Shown here one piece after another: positions 1-5,894 of a DNA stretch of 8,512 nucleotides. The notes beneath the pieces were generated by a model. It ran no database searches. It was not told the DNA's origin and saw nothing but the letters and a program-made list of their open reading frames with translations. The position numbers and the translations under genes were made by a program. Origin of the DNA: Bacillota bacterium. GTDB taxonomy: Bacteria; Bacillota; Clostridia; Lachnospirales; Lachnospiraceae. The stretch's first letter is position 1; the number at the start of each line of letters is the position of its first letter. The stretch covers positions 1 to 8,512 of the forward strand of contig JAEZLZ010000135.1 of NCBI GenBank assembly GCA_023415055.1. Direction: 5' to 3'.

Positions 1-665
1 GCTATATTAGAGGTGATCGCTATGCCCTTATGATTGATGCCGGTAATTCTGCGAACCATGCGCAGCTATTTCTATCCCAGCTGCAGGAGCTTAACCTTCC
101 TCTCCCTGATTATGTCGCTATCACTCATTGGCACTGGGATCACACCTTTGGAATGCATGCCGTCGCAGCAAAATCCATTACCTGCAATCTAACCAATGAA
201 CAGCTGCAGGAGGTGGTTAACTGGCAATGGGATGACCATGCCATGGCCAAGCGATTGACAACCGGAGAGGATATCGAATTCTGTGATACTCACATACGCA
301 AGGAATATCCGGATCGGAGTGATATCAAGGTGCAGACCGCAGATATCGTATTCGACAGGGAGCTGCAGCTCGACCTTGGCGGTATTACATGCAGGCTGGT
401 CAAAATCGGCAGTCCGCACTCGGAGGATAGCGTGGCGATTTATATCCCGGAAGAAAGGATCATCTTCCTTGGAGACGCCTCCGGTGGAGATTACTATCAT
501 AATAAGGGGCTTTATGATAAGACTAAGCTATTAAATTTCATCGACTTTATTAAAGCAACAGATTTTGATACCTGTGTGGAAGGACATGACACAGCAATAA
601 CGAAGGAACAGCTGCTCGCATATATGGAGGAGGAGTTAAATATTCTTAAGGAAAACTTAACTTGA
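1..665 (+). CDS. Metallo-beta-lactamase-fold hydrolase, 5' end missing
   Basis: The reading frame is open from the first complete codon at position 3 to the TGA at 663-665, so the gene starts left of the window. An internal ATG at 30 is not a credible start, because the residues before it (YIRGDRYAL) already look like the beta-strand preceding the family's DAG motif. The di-metal site is complete: HWHWDH at 126-143, then a histidine in SPHSEDS, an aspartate in FLGDASG and a histidine in VEGHD near the C-terminus. These are the expected ligands of an MBL-fold enzyme binding two metal ions, usually zinc. No signal peptide can be judged. Family members include beta-lactamases, glyoxalase II and various phosphodiesterases, and the sequence does not fix the substrate. 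Nothing in the neighbourhood suggests one. The fold is secure; the function is unknown. Confidence 0.9.
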   Translation, partial: YIRGDRYALMIDAGNSANHAQLFLSQLQELNLPLPDYVAITHWHWDHTFGMHAVAAKSITCNLTNEQLQEVVNWQWDDHAMAKRLTTGEDIEFCDTHIRKEYPDRSDIKVQTADIVFDRELQLDLGGITCRLVKIGSPHSEDSVAIYIPEERIIFLGDASGGDYYHNKGLYDKTKLLNFIDFIKATDFDTCVEGHDTAITKEQLLAYMEEELNILKENLT

Positions 666-691
666 TATAAACTCCTTATATGGAATACAAT
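662..691 (+). promoter_or_regulatory. Promoter for the LRR gene
   Basis: TTGATA (662-667) and TACAAT (686-691) are separated by 18 bases, each one or two bases from the sigma-A consensus. The -35 box overlaps the stop codon of the upstream hydrolase gene. Transcription would start near 698, giving a leader of about 78 bases before the ATG at 776. This is a by-eye prediction. Confidence 0.55.
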
Positions 692-701
692 GTTAAAGTA
701 T

Positions 702-740
702 CGATACAATGTATCGTTTTTAAGCATGCAATCATGCTTA
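702..740 (+). promoter_or_regulatory. Tandem hairpins in the LRR gene leader
   Basis: There are two perfect inverted repeats side by side. CGATAC-AAT-GTATCG (702-716) is followed at once by TTTTT. TAAGCATG-CAAT-CATGCTTA (721-740) has an 8-base stem. The first is terminator-like, although its stem is only six base pairs. It is also the only terminator candidate for the upstream hydrolase gene. Both lie between the predicted LRR promoter and the ribosome binding site, so they could act as an attenuator or mRNA-stabilising structure, or as DNA operators. The sequence does not decide between these. Confidence 0.5.
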
Positions 741-775
741 GAATAATCTACATAGCGTGTAATCGGAGGTGTATT

Positions 776-3070
776 ATGAGTAACTTATTTAAAAAGCTTC
801 TTGGAGTCATGTTCTTTTTGTCCCTGTGTTTCTTAATAACTACACAGGCAAAGGCAGCAACCAGTGACTTCCTAATTAAGGACGGCGTACTTCTGGCTTA
901 TACCGGAACAGCCAAGACAGTAACCGTTCCCGAGAGTATTAAAACCATCGGCAGACGAGCTTTCTATGAGAATTCTACCGTAACTACGATTGTGTTACCA
1001 AGCGGAATTACTACGCTTGAAGATGAAGCCTTTGCCAACTGCAATTCGTTACAAAAGATAAATCTACCGGCAGGTATTAAACGCATCCCCTTTAGAGCAT
1101 TTAATAACTGTTATAAATTAAAGAGCATTACTCTGCCGGATAAAGTAACTTATATCGGAGAGAGTGCCTTCGCAGGTTGCCAGTCACTTACAAAGATTTC
1201 TCTTCCGAAGTCGGTTAGCTTCATCAGCATTGAAGCCTTTCGTTGGTGCTACAAGCTAAAGACCGTAAGCATCCCTCAAGACAGCTCATTATATTATATC
1301 GCAAGAAGAGCCTTTGACAGTTGCGGGGCCTTAACTACGATTTCTTTGCCGGATGGCATAACCACCATAGGTAAGCAGGCCTTCCGTTATTGTTATCGGT
1401 TGAATAAGATCCATATCCCAGCTAAATTAACAACAATTCAAAGAGAAACCTTCCAGTTCTGTAACAGATTGACCTCACTCACTATCCCGGACTCCGTAAC
1501 GGTGATTGAGCCTTATGCCTTCTCAGAGTGTTCCAAACTGAGCAGTATCAAGCTTCCCGCTAACCTTACACTGGTTCCCGAGGGTATGCTGTCCGGTTGT
1601 GGTGCTTTAAAAAGTATTAAGCTGCCTGAAGGTATCACACAAATTGATGCCTCAGCCTTTGCTTCCTGTTCTTCTGTTACAAGCATTAATCTTCCGAGCA
1701 TGCTTAAGAAGATTGAAGCCGGTACCTTCGCAAACTGCAAAGCATTAAAATCCATCACTATTCCTGTGACCGTCACCAGTATCGGTAACAATGCATTCGG
1801 ATATTGTACCTCTCTGACTGCAGTGACTCTTCCCGAGAAGCTTATAACACTTGGTGAAAGCGCATTCCAGGGGTGCCGAAAGCTTACCTCTATCTCTCTT
1901 CCTGAGGGGATCACAGAGATCGGCCCTTATATGTTCTCCGGCTGTTCCAAGCTTCTCTATGTTACTCTGGCTGAAAACACAACACGCATCAGCAACGGAG
2001 CCTTTGAGTCCTGTTATAGCCTGACCGGAATTAAGCTTACGGATAAACTTGTCTATATTGGGGCAAATGCTTTCCAACAATGTCATCAGTTAACTGAGCT
2101 TATCATTCCCAATTCAGTTGCAACAATCGGTGATGGTGCTTTTGCCCAGTGTGTTAACCTGTCAAGCATCAAGCTTCCGTCCGGACTTTCATCAATAACC
2201 AGTTATATGCTGAACAGCTGTACTTCATTAAAAGAAATAGTCATTCCTTCCTCTGTAAATATAATCGGGGATGATGCCTTCGCAAACTGTCGTGCATTAA
2301 CCAAGGTTAAGATCCCAGAGGGTGTAGAGGTAATCGGAAATAATGTCTTCCGCGGCTGCGCTTATCTGGCCGATGTATCACTCCCCAGATCACTAAAATC
2401 TCTGGGAAGCTATGTATTCACCGGTACCGTATGGATTCGTGACAATGAAGTAAAGAACATGGTAGTTACAAACAATGGTTACCTTGTAAAATATACAGGA
2501 AATGCTTCTGAGCTTACTCTTCCGGAAAATATTGTTTATATTGCACCCTATGCCTTTAAAGATAACGGAAGCCTAGCAAAGATTACACTATCAGACAATA
2601 TAACTACAATTGCACGCGGTGCCTTTTATAACTGCAAAAACTTGAGTGAGGTTAACCTGCCTGAGAGATTAAAGACCATTGAACAATCCGCGTTTAACAA
2701 TTGTGTCAGCCTTAAGGAATTAACCTTCCCTGCTTCCCTTACTGCAATCGGTCACAGTGCCTTCGAGCGCTGCGGTTTCCGAACCTTGAAGCTGCCGGAT
2801 ACCATCACCTTCGTTGATGCTTATGCCTTCAACAATTGCATGAGTCTGGAAGAAGTTTGGCTGTCTAATGGTATGACCGAGGTGATGGGTTATACCTTCG
2901 GGTGGTGTCCTAAGCTGTTAACGATCCATGTTCCCGACTCAATCACAAAGATTGATAAAAGGGCCTTCTATAGCTGGGAAAACATTGGCAAGCAAACTAT
3001 CTACTGCAGCATGAGCAGCGCGGCTTATGATTATGCAAAAGCAAATAACTTCAAGATTGAGCTGGAATAA
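776..3070 (+). CDS. Secreted BspA-type leucine-rich-repeat protein
   Basis: The predicted protein has 764 residues. The start is the ATG at 776: it has an SD-like CGGAGGT five bases upstream and opens a textbook signal peptide (MSNLFKK, a hydrophobic core, then TTQAKA, probable cleavage after residue 27). The in-frame ATG at 680 would put 32 poorly structured residues ahead of that peptide. The mature protein is almost entirely 23-residue repeats of the BspA / LRR_5 type (L..I.LP..v..I...AF..C). I count about 22 in a first array and 7 in a second. Each array begins with a similar cap: DGVLLAYTG near residue 36 and NGYLVKYTG near residue 567. The C-terminus (AAYDYAKANN...) is the usual end of such proteins. 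I see no transmembrane anchor, sortase signal or catalytic domain, so it is probably released or loosely surface-bound. BspA-type proteins are known in adhesion and host interaction; its ligand is unknown. It is transcribed alone. Confidence 0.93.
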   Translation: MSNLFKKLLGVMFFLSLCFLITTQAKAATSDFLIKDGVLLAYTGTAKTVTVPESIKTIGRRAFYENSTVTTIVLPSGITTLEDEAFANCNSLQKINLPAGIKRIPFRAFNNCYKLKSITLPDKVTYIGESAFAGCQSLTKISLPKSVSFISIEAFRWCYKLKTVSIPQDSSLYYIARRAFDSCGALTTISLPDGITTIGKQAFRYCYRLNKIHIPAKLTTIQRETFQFCNRLTSLTIPDSVTVIEPYAFSECSKLSSIKLPANLTLVPEGMLSGCGALKSIKLPEGITQIDASAFASCSSVTSINLPSMLKKIEAGTFANCKALKSITIPVTVTSIGNNAFGYCTSLTAVTLPEKLITLGESAFQGCRKLTSISLPEGITEIGPYMFSGCSKLLYVTLAENTTRISNGAFESCYSLTGIKLTDKLVYIGANAFQQCHQLTELIIPNSVATIGDGAFAQCVNLSSIKLPSGLSSITSYMLNSCTSLKEIVIPSSVNIIGDDAFANCRALTKVKIPEGVEVIGNNVFRGCAYLADVSLPRSLKSLGSYVFTGTVWIRDNEVKNMVVTNNGYLVKYTGNASELTLPENIVYIAPYAFKDNGSLAKITLSDNITTIARGAFYNCKNLSEVNLPERLKTIEQSAFNNCVSLKELTFPASLTAIGHSAFERCGFRTLKLPDTITFVDAYAFNNCMSLEEVWLSNGMTEVMGYTFGWCPKLLTIHVPDSITKIDKRAFYSWENIGKQTIYCSMSSAAYDYAKANNFKIELE

Positions 3071-3080
3071 TTATTGAAAT

Positions 3081-3095
3081 TCGCCCGCCGGGCGA
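3081..3095. other. Small GC-rich hairpin after the LRR gene
   Basis: TCGCCC-GCC-GGGCGA forms a perfect six-base-pair stem eleven bases after the LRR stop codon. There is no T-tract in either direction, so it is not a terminator by itself. It may help protect the 3' end of the transcript. Confidence 0.4.
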
Positions 3096-3101
3096 TAAGA
3101 T

Positions 3102-3159
3102 AAGACCGTACCAAGTAGCTTAATGGCTGTATCCGCCAGCTGCTTTGGTACGGTCTTTT
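3102..3159 (+). terminator. Strong intrinsic terminator, possibly bidirectional
   Basis: AAGACCGTACCAA (3102-3114) pairs perfectly with TTGGTACGGTCTT (3145-3157). Inside it GTAGCT (3115-3120) pairs with AGCTGC (3138-3143) with one G-U pair, leaving a 17-base loop. The T-tract on the plus strand is short (TTTT, then AATGTTT). It ends the LRR transcript. Read from the other strand the same stem is followed by TTATCTTATC, so it may also stop the convergent oxidoreductase transcript ending at 3182. Confidence 0.85.
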
Positions 3160-3181
3160 AATGTTTCGAGCTAATATAATC

Positions 3182-4267
3182 TTATCTATTACGTCCGGTT
3201 AATTCCACTGCCTGCATCTGTGCTCTTACCCCAAGCTCTGCTGCCTTAAAGGCATGCTCCTGTGTCATGGCCTTCTCGGTGCGGTTCAGACAATCTAAAA
3301 TCAATTGACCGAAGAAGGGATATCCAACCTTACCGGATACTTCAAAGTGATACTCTCCCTTACCGTTTGCCAAAAATACATGGTCCGAATCCTTCGACGT
3401 CCCGATATTAATGTATTTGCGCAGTTCAATGTAACCTTCTGTACCTAAGATCATGGTTCTTCCGTCACCCCAGGTTCCGAGTCCGTCCGGAGTAAACCAA
3501 TCTACTCGGAAGTAATTGGTTGTCCCATTGTCCCCGACGATGGAGCAATCACCGAAGTCATCTAACTCCGGATGCAGAGGATTATTATAATTACCAATCT
3601 GGCTTCTTACCACCTGTCCATCTTTAACACCTGCAAAATAGAGGTACTGCTCAATCTGATGACTTCCGATATCACAAAGAATTCCACCATACTTCTCCTT
3701 CTCAAAAAACCATTCCGGTCTGGAAGGAGCACTGAGGCGATGCGGACCCAGTCCAATGACCTGAACCACCTTGCCGATTGCACCGTCCTGAATCAGATAT
3801 CCTGCATAAATAGCGCTTTCCACATGAAGTCGTTCACTGTAATAAACCATGTATTTCTTACCGGTAGTCTTCACCTTTTCCTTGGCTCTGTTCAGCTGTT
3901 CCAGCGTAGTGAGCGGTGCCTTATCCGTAAAATAATCCTTCCCTGCATCCATGACACGCATGCCCAAATCACAGCGGAGAGAAGTCACAGCTGCGCCTGC
4001 GACCAGCTTCACTTCTTTATCCTGCAATATCTCATCCTCGCAGGAAGCTGCTCTTACCTGTGGGAACTTCTCACAGAAGGCTTTTACCTTATTCGGATCC
4101 GGGTCATAGACCCACTTTAAGTCCGCTCCTGCTTCGGTTAAGCCGTTACACATTCCATAGATATGTCCATGATCCAGAGCAATCGCCGCAAATGTAAACT
4201 CTCCCGCTTTAACCACCGGGGACGGCTTACCCTGCGGTGCATAATTCATTCCATCACTTTTTTGCAT
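3182..4267 (-). CDS. Gfo/Idh/MocA-family NAD(P)-dependent oxidoreductase
   Basis: The predicted protein has 361 residues, normal for the family. The start at 4267 has GGGAGG five bases upstream, and a second Met at residue 7 has no better site. The N-terminus is a Rossmann domain with a modified nucleotide-binding loop (ALDHGHIYGMCNG, residues 30-42) in place of the common GxGxxG. The motif usually read EKP is DKAP here (residues 115-118), keeping the conserved lysine at 116. The C-terminal domain carries GGILCDIGSHQIEQ, where D199 and H203 match the catalytic DxxxH pair. Family members oxidise or reduce sugars, inositols and related compounds using NAD(P). The substrate cannot be told from sequence, and there are no sugar transport or catabolic genes beside it. 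No export signal is visible, so it is probably cytoplasmic. It appears to be transcribed alone, and I could not find a convincing promoter in 4268-4390. Confidence 0.9.
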   Translation of the reverse strand: MQKSDGMNYAPQGKPSPVVKAGEFTFAAIALDHGHIYGMCNGLTEAGADLKWVYDPDPNKVKAFCEKFPQVRAASCEDEILQDKEVKLVAGAAVTSLRCDLGMRVMDAGKDYFTDKAPLTTLEQLNRAKEKVKTTGKKYMVYYSERLHVESAIYAGYLIQDGAIGKVVQVIGLGPHRLSAPSRPEWFFEKEKYGGILCDIGSHQIEQYLYFAGVKDGQVVRSQIGNYNNPLHPELDDFGDCSIVGDNGTTNYFRVDWFTPDGLGTWGDGRTMILGTEGYIELRKYINIGTSKDSDHVFLANGKGEYHFEVSGKVGYPFFGQLILDCLNRTEKAMTQEHAFKAAELGVRAQMQAVELTGRNR

Positions 4268-4342
4268 AGAAACCTCCCATTTATATAAGCTTAATTCAAT
4301 ACTCCTCTTTATACTACACCCATTACTTCCTTTTTCCTATAC

Positions 4343-4390
4343 AAAAAACCGATGAAATTATGTAGAAATTATGGATGAAATCATTTCGTC
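4343..4390 (-). terminator. Possible weak terminator after nudC
   Basis: On the minus strand a TTTTTT run (4348-4343) follows the copies of ATTTCATC. GACGAAAT, just after the nudC stop codon, could pair with the last ATTTCATC with one mismatch, leaving a loop of about 24 bases. The stem is AT-rich and imperfect. Read-through from nudC into the oxidoreductase gene is therefore possible. Confidence 0.25.
4354..4385. repeat. Three short direct repeats between nudC and the oxidoreductase gene
   Basis: GAAATTATG (4354-4362), GAAATTATG (4365-4373) and GAAATCATT (4377-4385) are spaced 11 and 12 bases apart, close to one helical turn. They lie 87-118 bases upstream of the oxidoreductase start. Helically phased direct repeats can be regulator binding sites, but AT-rich intergenic DNA gives such patterns by chance, and part of this stretch may belong to the nudC terminator. 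Confidence 0.35.
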
Positions 4391-5236
4391 CTAAGATATT
4401 TCATGAAAACCATGTTCCTTTTGATACCTTCGGATAATCTTACCCGCTACACTGTCAGAGGAAGGGATGTTTGGCAGATGCTCTGCATCAAACCACGCAG
4501 CATCCGTGATTTCCACCATGTCAGGATTTATCTCTCCACTCTCATATTCAGCAGAAAACGCTATCATTAAGGAGTCGGGAAAGGACCAAGGCTGGCTGGT
4601 TATGTATTGTATATTCTTAACCTTAATGCCTACCTCCTCCATAATTTCACGGGCGACACACCGCTCCAGTGTCTCTCCTGCTTCCACAAAGCCTGCCACC
4701 AGACTATAAACATTATTGGTGAACCTTTTATTATGAGCCAGAAGGATTTTATCATCCTTCCGAACTGCTGTGATGGTAGCCGGAGAAATGCGAGGATAGA
4801 TCAAGTTTTGACAGGAAGGGCATACCATAGCTCTTTCATCCTCTTTCTCGATTGTCTTATGCCCACATCTGCCACAAAATCGATTCATGCTCCTCCAATG
4901 AAGGATATGATTTGCTGTCGACGTAAGAATAAATAGTCCCGGATCCAGTGTATAATTCGTAACTTGTCTTAGCTCTACCAGCTCTGTGCCCTCAATGAGG
5001 TCTTCTTCTTTTCTCTCCATACAATAGCAATTTTGCCCAGCATAGGTCCCGATATAAATCAGTTCTTCACTTACCCCAAGCCGCTCAATAATAAAGCTCT
5101 TCTCCGGTATTGTGTATCCTTTTGACGACTTTTTTAGTACTACTTTTTGTTTCTGAAGAACTACTGCCAGATCCGGCTGCTTCCTTCCTGTCTCCGGTAT
5201 AAACCCCGGCAGAAATTGTAACTCTTTCTCGGTCAT
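4391..5236 (-). CDS. nudC: NAD(H) diphosphatase, NudC-type Nudix hydrolase
   Basis: The predicted protein has 281 residues; E. coli NudC has 257. A variable N-terminal domain (about 1-115) is followed by a zinc ribbon with C121-x2-C124 and C139-x2-C142. The Nudix domain follows, with an intact Nudix box (GFVEAG...REIMEEVGI, residues 182-204) holding the magnesium-binding glutamates. The family signature SQPWSFPDS (214-222), which separates NudC from other Nudix enzymes, is present. NudC splits NAD(H) into NMN(H) and AMP, and in bacteria that have been tested it also removes NAD caps from RNA 5' ends. It is cytoplasmic. The start at 5236 follows AGGTGATAGAGGG, with the SD-like AGGTG at normal spacing. 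It has its own promoter about 150 bases upstream and is divergent from lysS. The assignment is firm; whether decapping or nucleotide turnover is its main role here is open. Confidence 0.94.
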   Translation of the reverse strand: MTEKELQFLPGFIPETGRKQPDLAVVLQKQKVVLKKSSKGYTIPEKSFIIERLGVSEELIYIGTYAGQNCYCMERKEEDLIEGTELVELRQVTNYTLDPGLFILTSTANHILHWRSMNRFCGRCGHKTIEKEDERAMVCPSCQNLIYPRISPATITAVRKDDKILLAHNKRFTNNVYSLVAGFVEAGETLERCVAREIMEEVGIKVKNIQYITSQPWSFPDSLMIAFSAEYESGEINPDMVEITDAAWFDAEHLPNIPSSDSVAGKIIRRYQKEHGFHEIS

Positions 5237-5379
5237 CCCTCTATCACCTCATGTGTTCCTTTTATTTTCCCTCTTGATAGCTCAAGCAGGGCTGTTGATT
5301 CATTCCCTTGATAGAATCATAATTATCAACCCTAGAAATGCTGTACTATAAAGCCTTTCACCTGTTTCAAATAGATCTA
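5237..5379 (-). promoter_or_regulatory. Structured leader of nudC
   Basis: If transcription starts just after the minus-strand promoter, nudC has a leader of about 140 bases. It contains a hairpin CTTGA-TAGC-TCAAG (5273-5286) and a second one pairing TTGATA (5308-5313) with TATCAA (5324-5329). TTGAT also occurs at 5295-5299 and TTGATA at 5274-5279, so three segments compete for the one TATCAA. In the RNA, CUAUCA from 5280-5275 or 5314-5309 could also pair with UGAUAG at 5246-5241, between the SD and the start codon. It matches no riboswitch class I recognise, so it is recorded only as a candidate regulatory leader. Confidence 0.3.
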
Positions 5380-5385
5380 TCAGTT

Positions 5386-5414
5386 ATTATAATACTTTAA
5401 AAAATGTTTGTCAT
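5386..5414 (-). promoter_or_regulatory. Promoter for nudC
   Basis: On the minus strand ATGACA (5414-5409) and a perfect TATAAT (5391-5386) are exactly 17 bases apart. Transcription would start near 5379, and nothing else on this strand lies between it and nudC. Confidence 0.6.
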
Positions 5415-5462
5415 GCCAAATCATTTAACATGTCAATCAGGCGCTGCACCGGGAAAATATCT

Positions 5463-5478
5463 TATTCGAAGCCGAATA
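5463..5478. repeat. Inverted repeat upstream of the lysS -35 box
   Basis: TATTCG-AAGC-CGAATA is a perfect six-base inverted repeat ending three bases before the TTGACA of the lysS promoter. It could be a protein binding site or chance. It lies before the transcription start, so it is not part of the T-box RNA. Confidence 0.35.
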
Positions 5479-5481
5479 TAC

Positions 5482-5510
5482 TTGACAGGGATGGTTCCAT
5501 GTGATAGCAT
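5482..5510 (+). promoter_or_regulatory. Promoter for the T-box/lysS unit
   Basis: A consensus TTGACA (5482-5487) is followed after 17 bases by TAGCAT (5505-5510). TG at 5502-5503 makes it an extended -10. Transcription would start near 5517, just before the base of T-box stem I. Confidence 0.7.
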
Positions 5511-5531
5511 TAGGAAAATTCAAACAGTAAA

Positions 5532-5828
5532 GGTTATGAAGAGAGAAGTAAGTATTGCCCCTCTGTCCCAGAGAGTCTCGGTTGGTGTGAAGAGACACAG
5601 AAAGCAATCGATGGAGTTATTTCCCATCCCACTGAATAAAGCCTCGGAACTGCGTACCGACTGCATAGATACTATGCTGAGACTACGATGGGAGTGCCCA
5701 TTACAGCACCAGAGTATCGCCGCGCGGCTGTACTTGTAGAGTTTTGTATCGCGAGATACAGAAGAATTAAGGTGGTAACACGAGTAATAGTCTCGTCCTT
5801 GAGTGTCGTCAAGGATGGGGCTTTTTTT
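5532..5828 (+). promoter_or_regulatory. T-box leader controlling lysS
   Basis: All main T-box parts can be traced. At the base of stem I, GGTT (5532-5535) pairs with AACT (5648-5651), next to a kink-turn-like ATGA. The loop-E strands are AGTA (5547-5550) and GAA (5634-5636). Then come ATTGC/GCAAT and TCTGT/ACAGA stems, the AGAGAG segment (5570-5575) and the conserved GGTTGGTGTGAA apical loop (5580-5591) closed by GTCTC/GAGAC. Middle hairpins are GCATAG-ATA-CTATGC (5663-5677) and ATGGG-AGTG-CCCAT (5688-5701). Stem III is TGTATC-GCGA-GATACA (5745-5760). The antiterminator pairs AAGG/CCTT and ACGAG/CTCGT around the bulge TGGTAAC (5773-5779). UGGU in the bulge matches a tRNA end ACCA, as in tRNA-Lys with A73. 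The lysine codon in the specifier loop is AAA (5638-5640). Uncharged tRNA-Lys would stabilise the antiterminator and allow lysS transcription. Confidence 0.93.
5789..5828 (+). terminator. T-box terminator
   Basis: TCCTTGA (5796-5802) and TCAAGGA (5809-5815) form the core stem. It extends downward through AGTCTCG pairing with TGGGGCT, with G-U pairs, and is followed by TTTTTTT (5822-5828). The 5' arm reuses CTCGTCCTT from the antiterminator, so the two structures are mutually exclusive, as the T-box mechanism requires. Confidence 0.93.
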
Positions 5829-5894
5829 ATTCATGACAATAGAAAGTTCGCGAAGCGCACTTTATATCGTATAAATTTTAAGGAGGAAATAAGA

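Noticed and set aside
680..775. Upstream ATG at 680 as the start of the LRR protein
   Set aside because: It adds 32 residues ahead of a clear signal peptide, has no ribosome binding site, and lies within the predicted promoter and hairpin region. The ATG at 776 has CGGAGGT at correct spacing.
1513..2086. Open frames antisense within the LRR gene
   Set aside because: They arise from the repetitive codon pattern of the LRR repeats and lack ribosome binding sites and recognisable domains.
900..2990. 69-base periodicity, considered as a DNA tandem repeat or CRISPR array
   Set aside because: The period is the 23-residue LRR unit; conservation is at protein level and the DNA copies are too diverged. 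There are no constant repeats with unique spacers.
3572..4120. 182-codon open frame antisense to the oxidoreductase
   Set aside because: The opposite strand encodes a protein with family motifs throughout; this frame is a shadow with no recognisable domain or start signal.
5404..5739. 111-codon open frame on the plus strand ahead of lysS
   Set aside because: It runs across a promoter and the T-box stem I, has no ribosome binding site, and its peptide has no recognisable features.
5688..5894. In-frame 5' extension of lysS from an ATG at 5688
   Set aside because: This stretch is the middle and terminator part of the T-box RNA; the real start at 5895 has a perfect AGGAGG.
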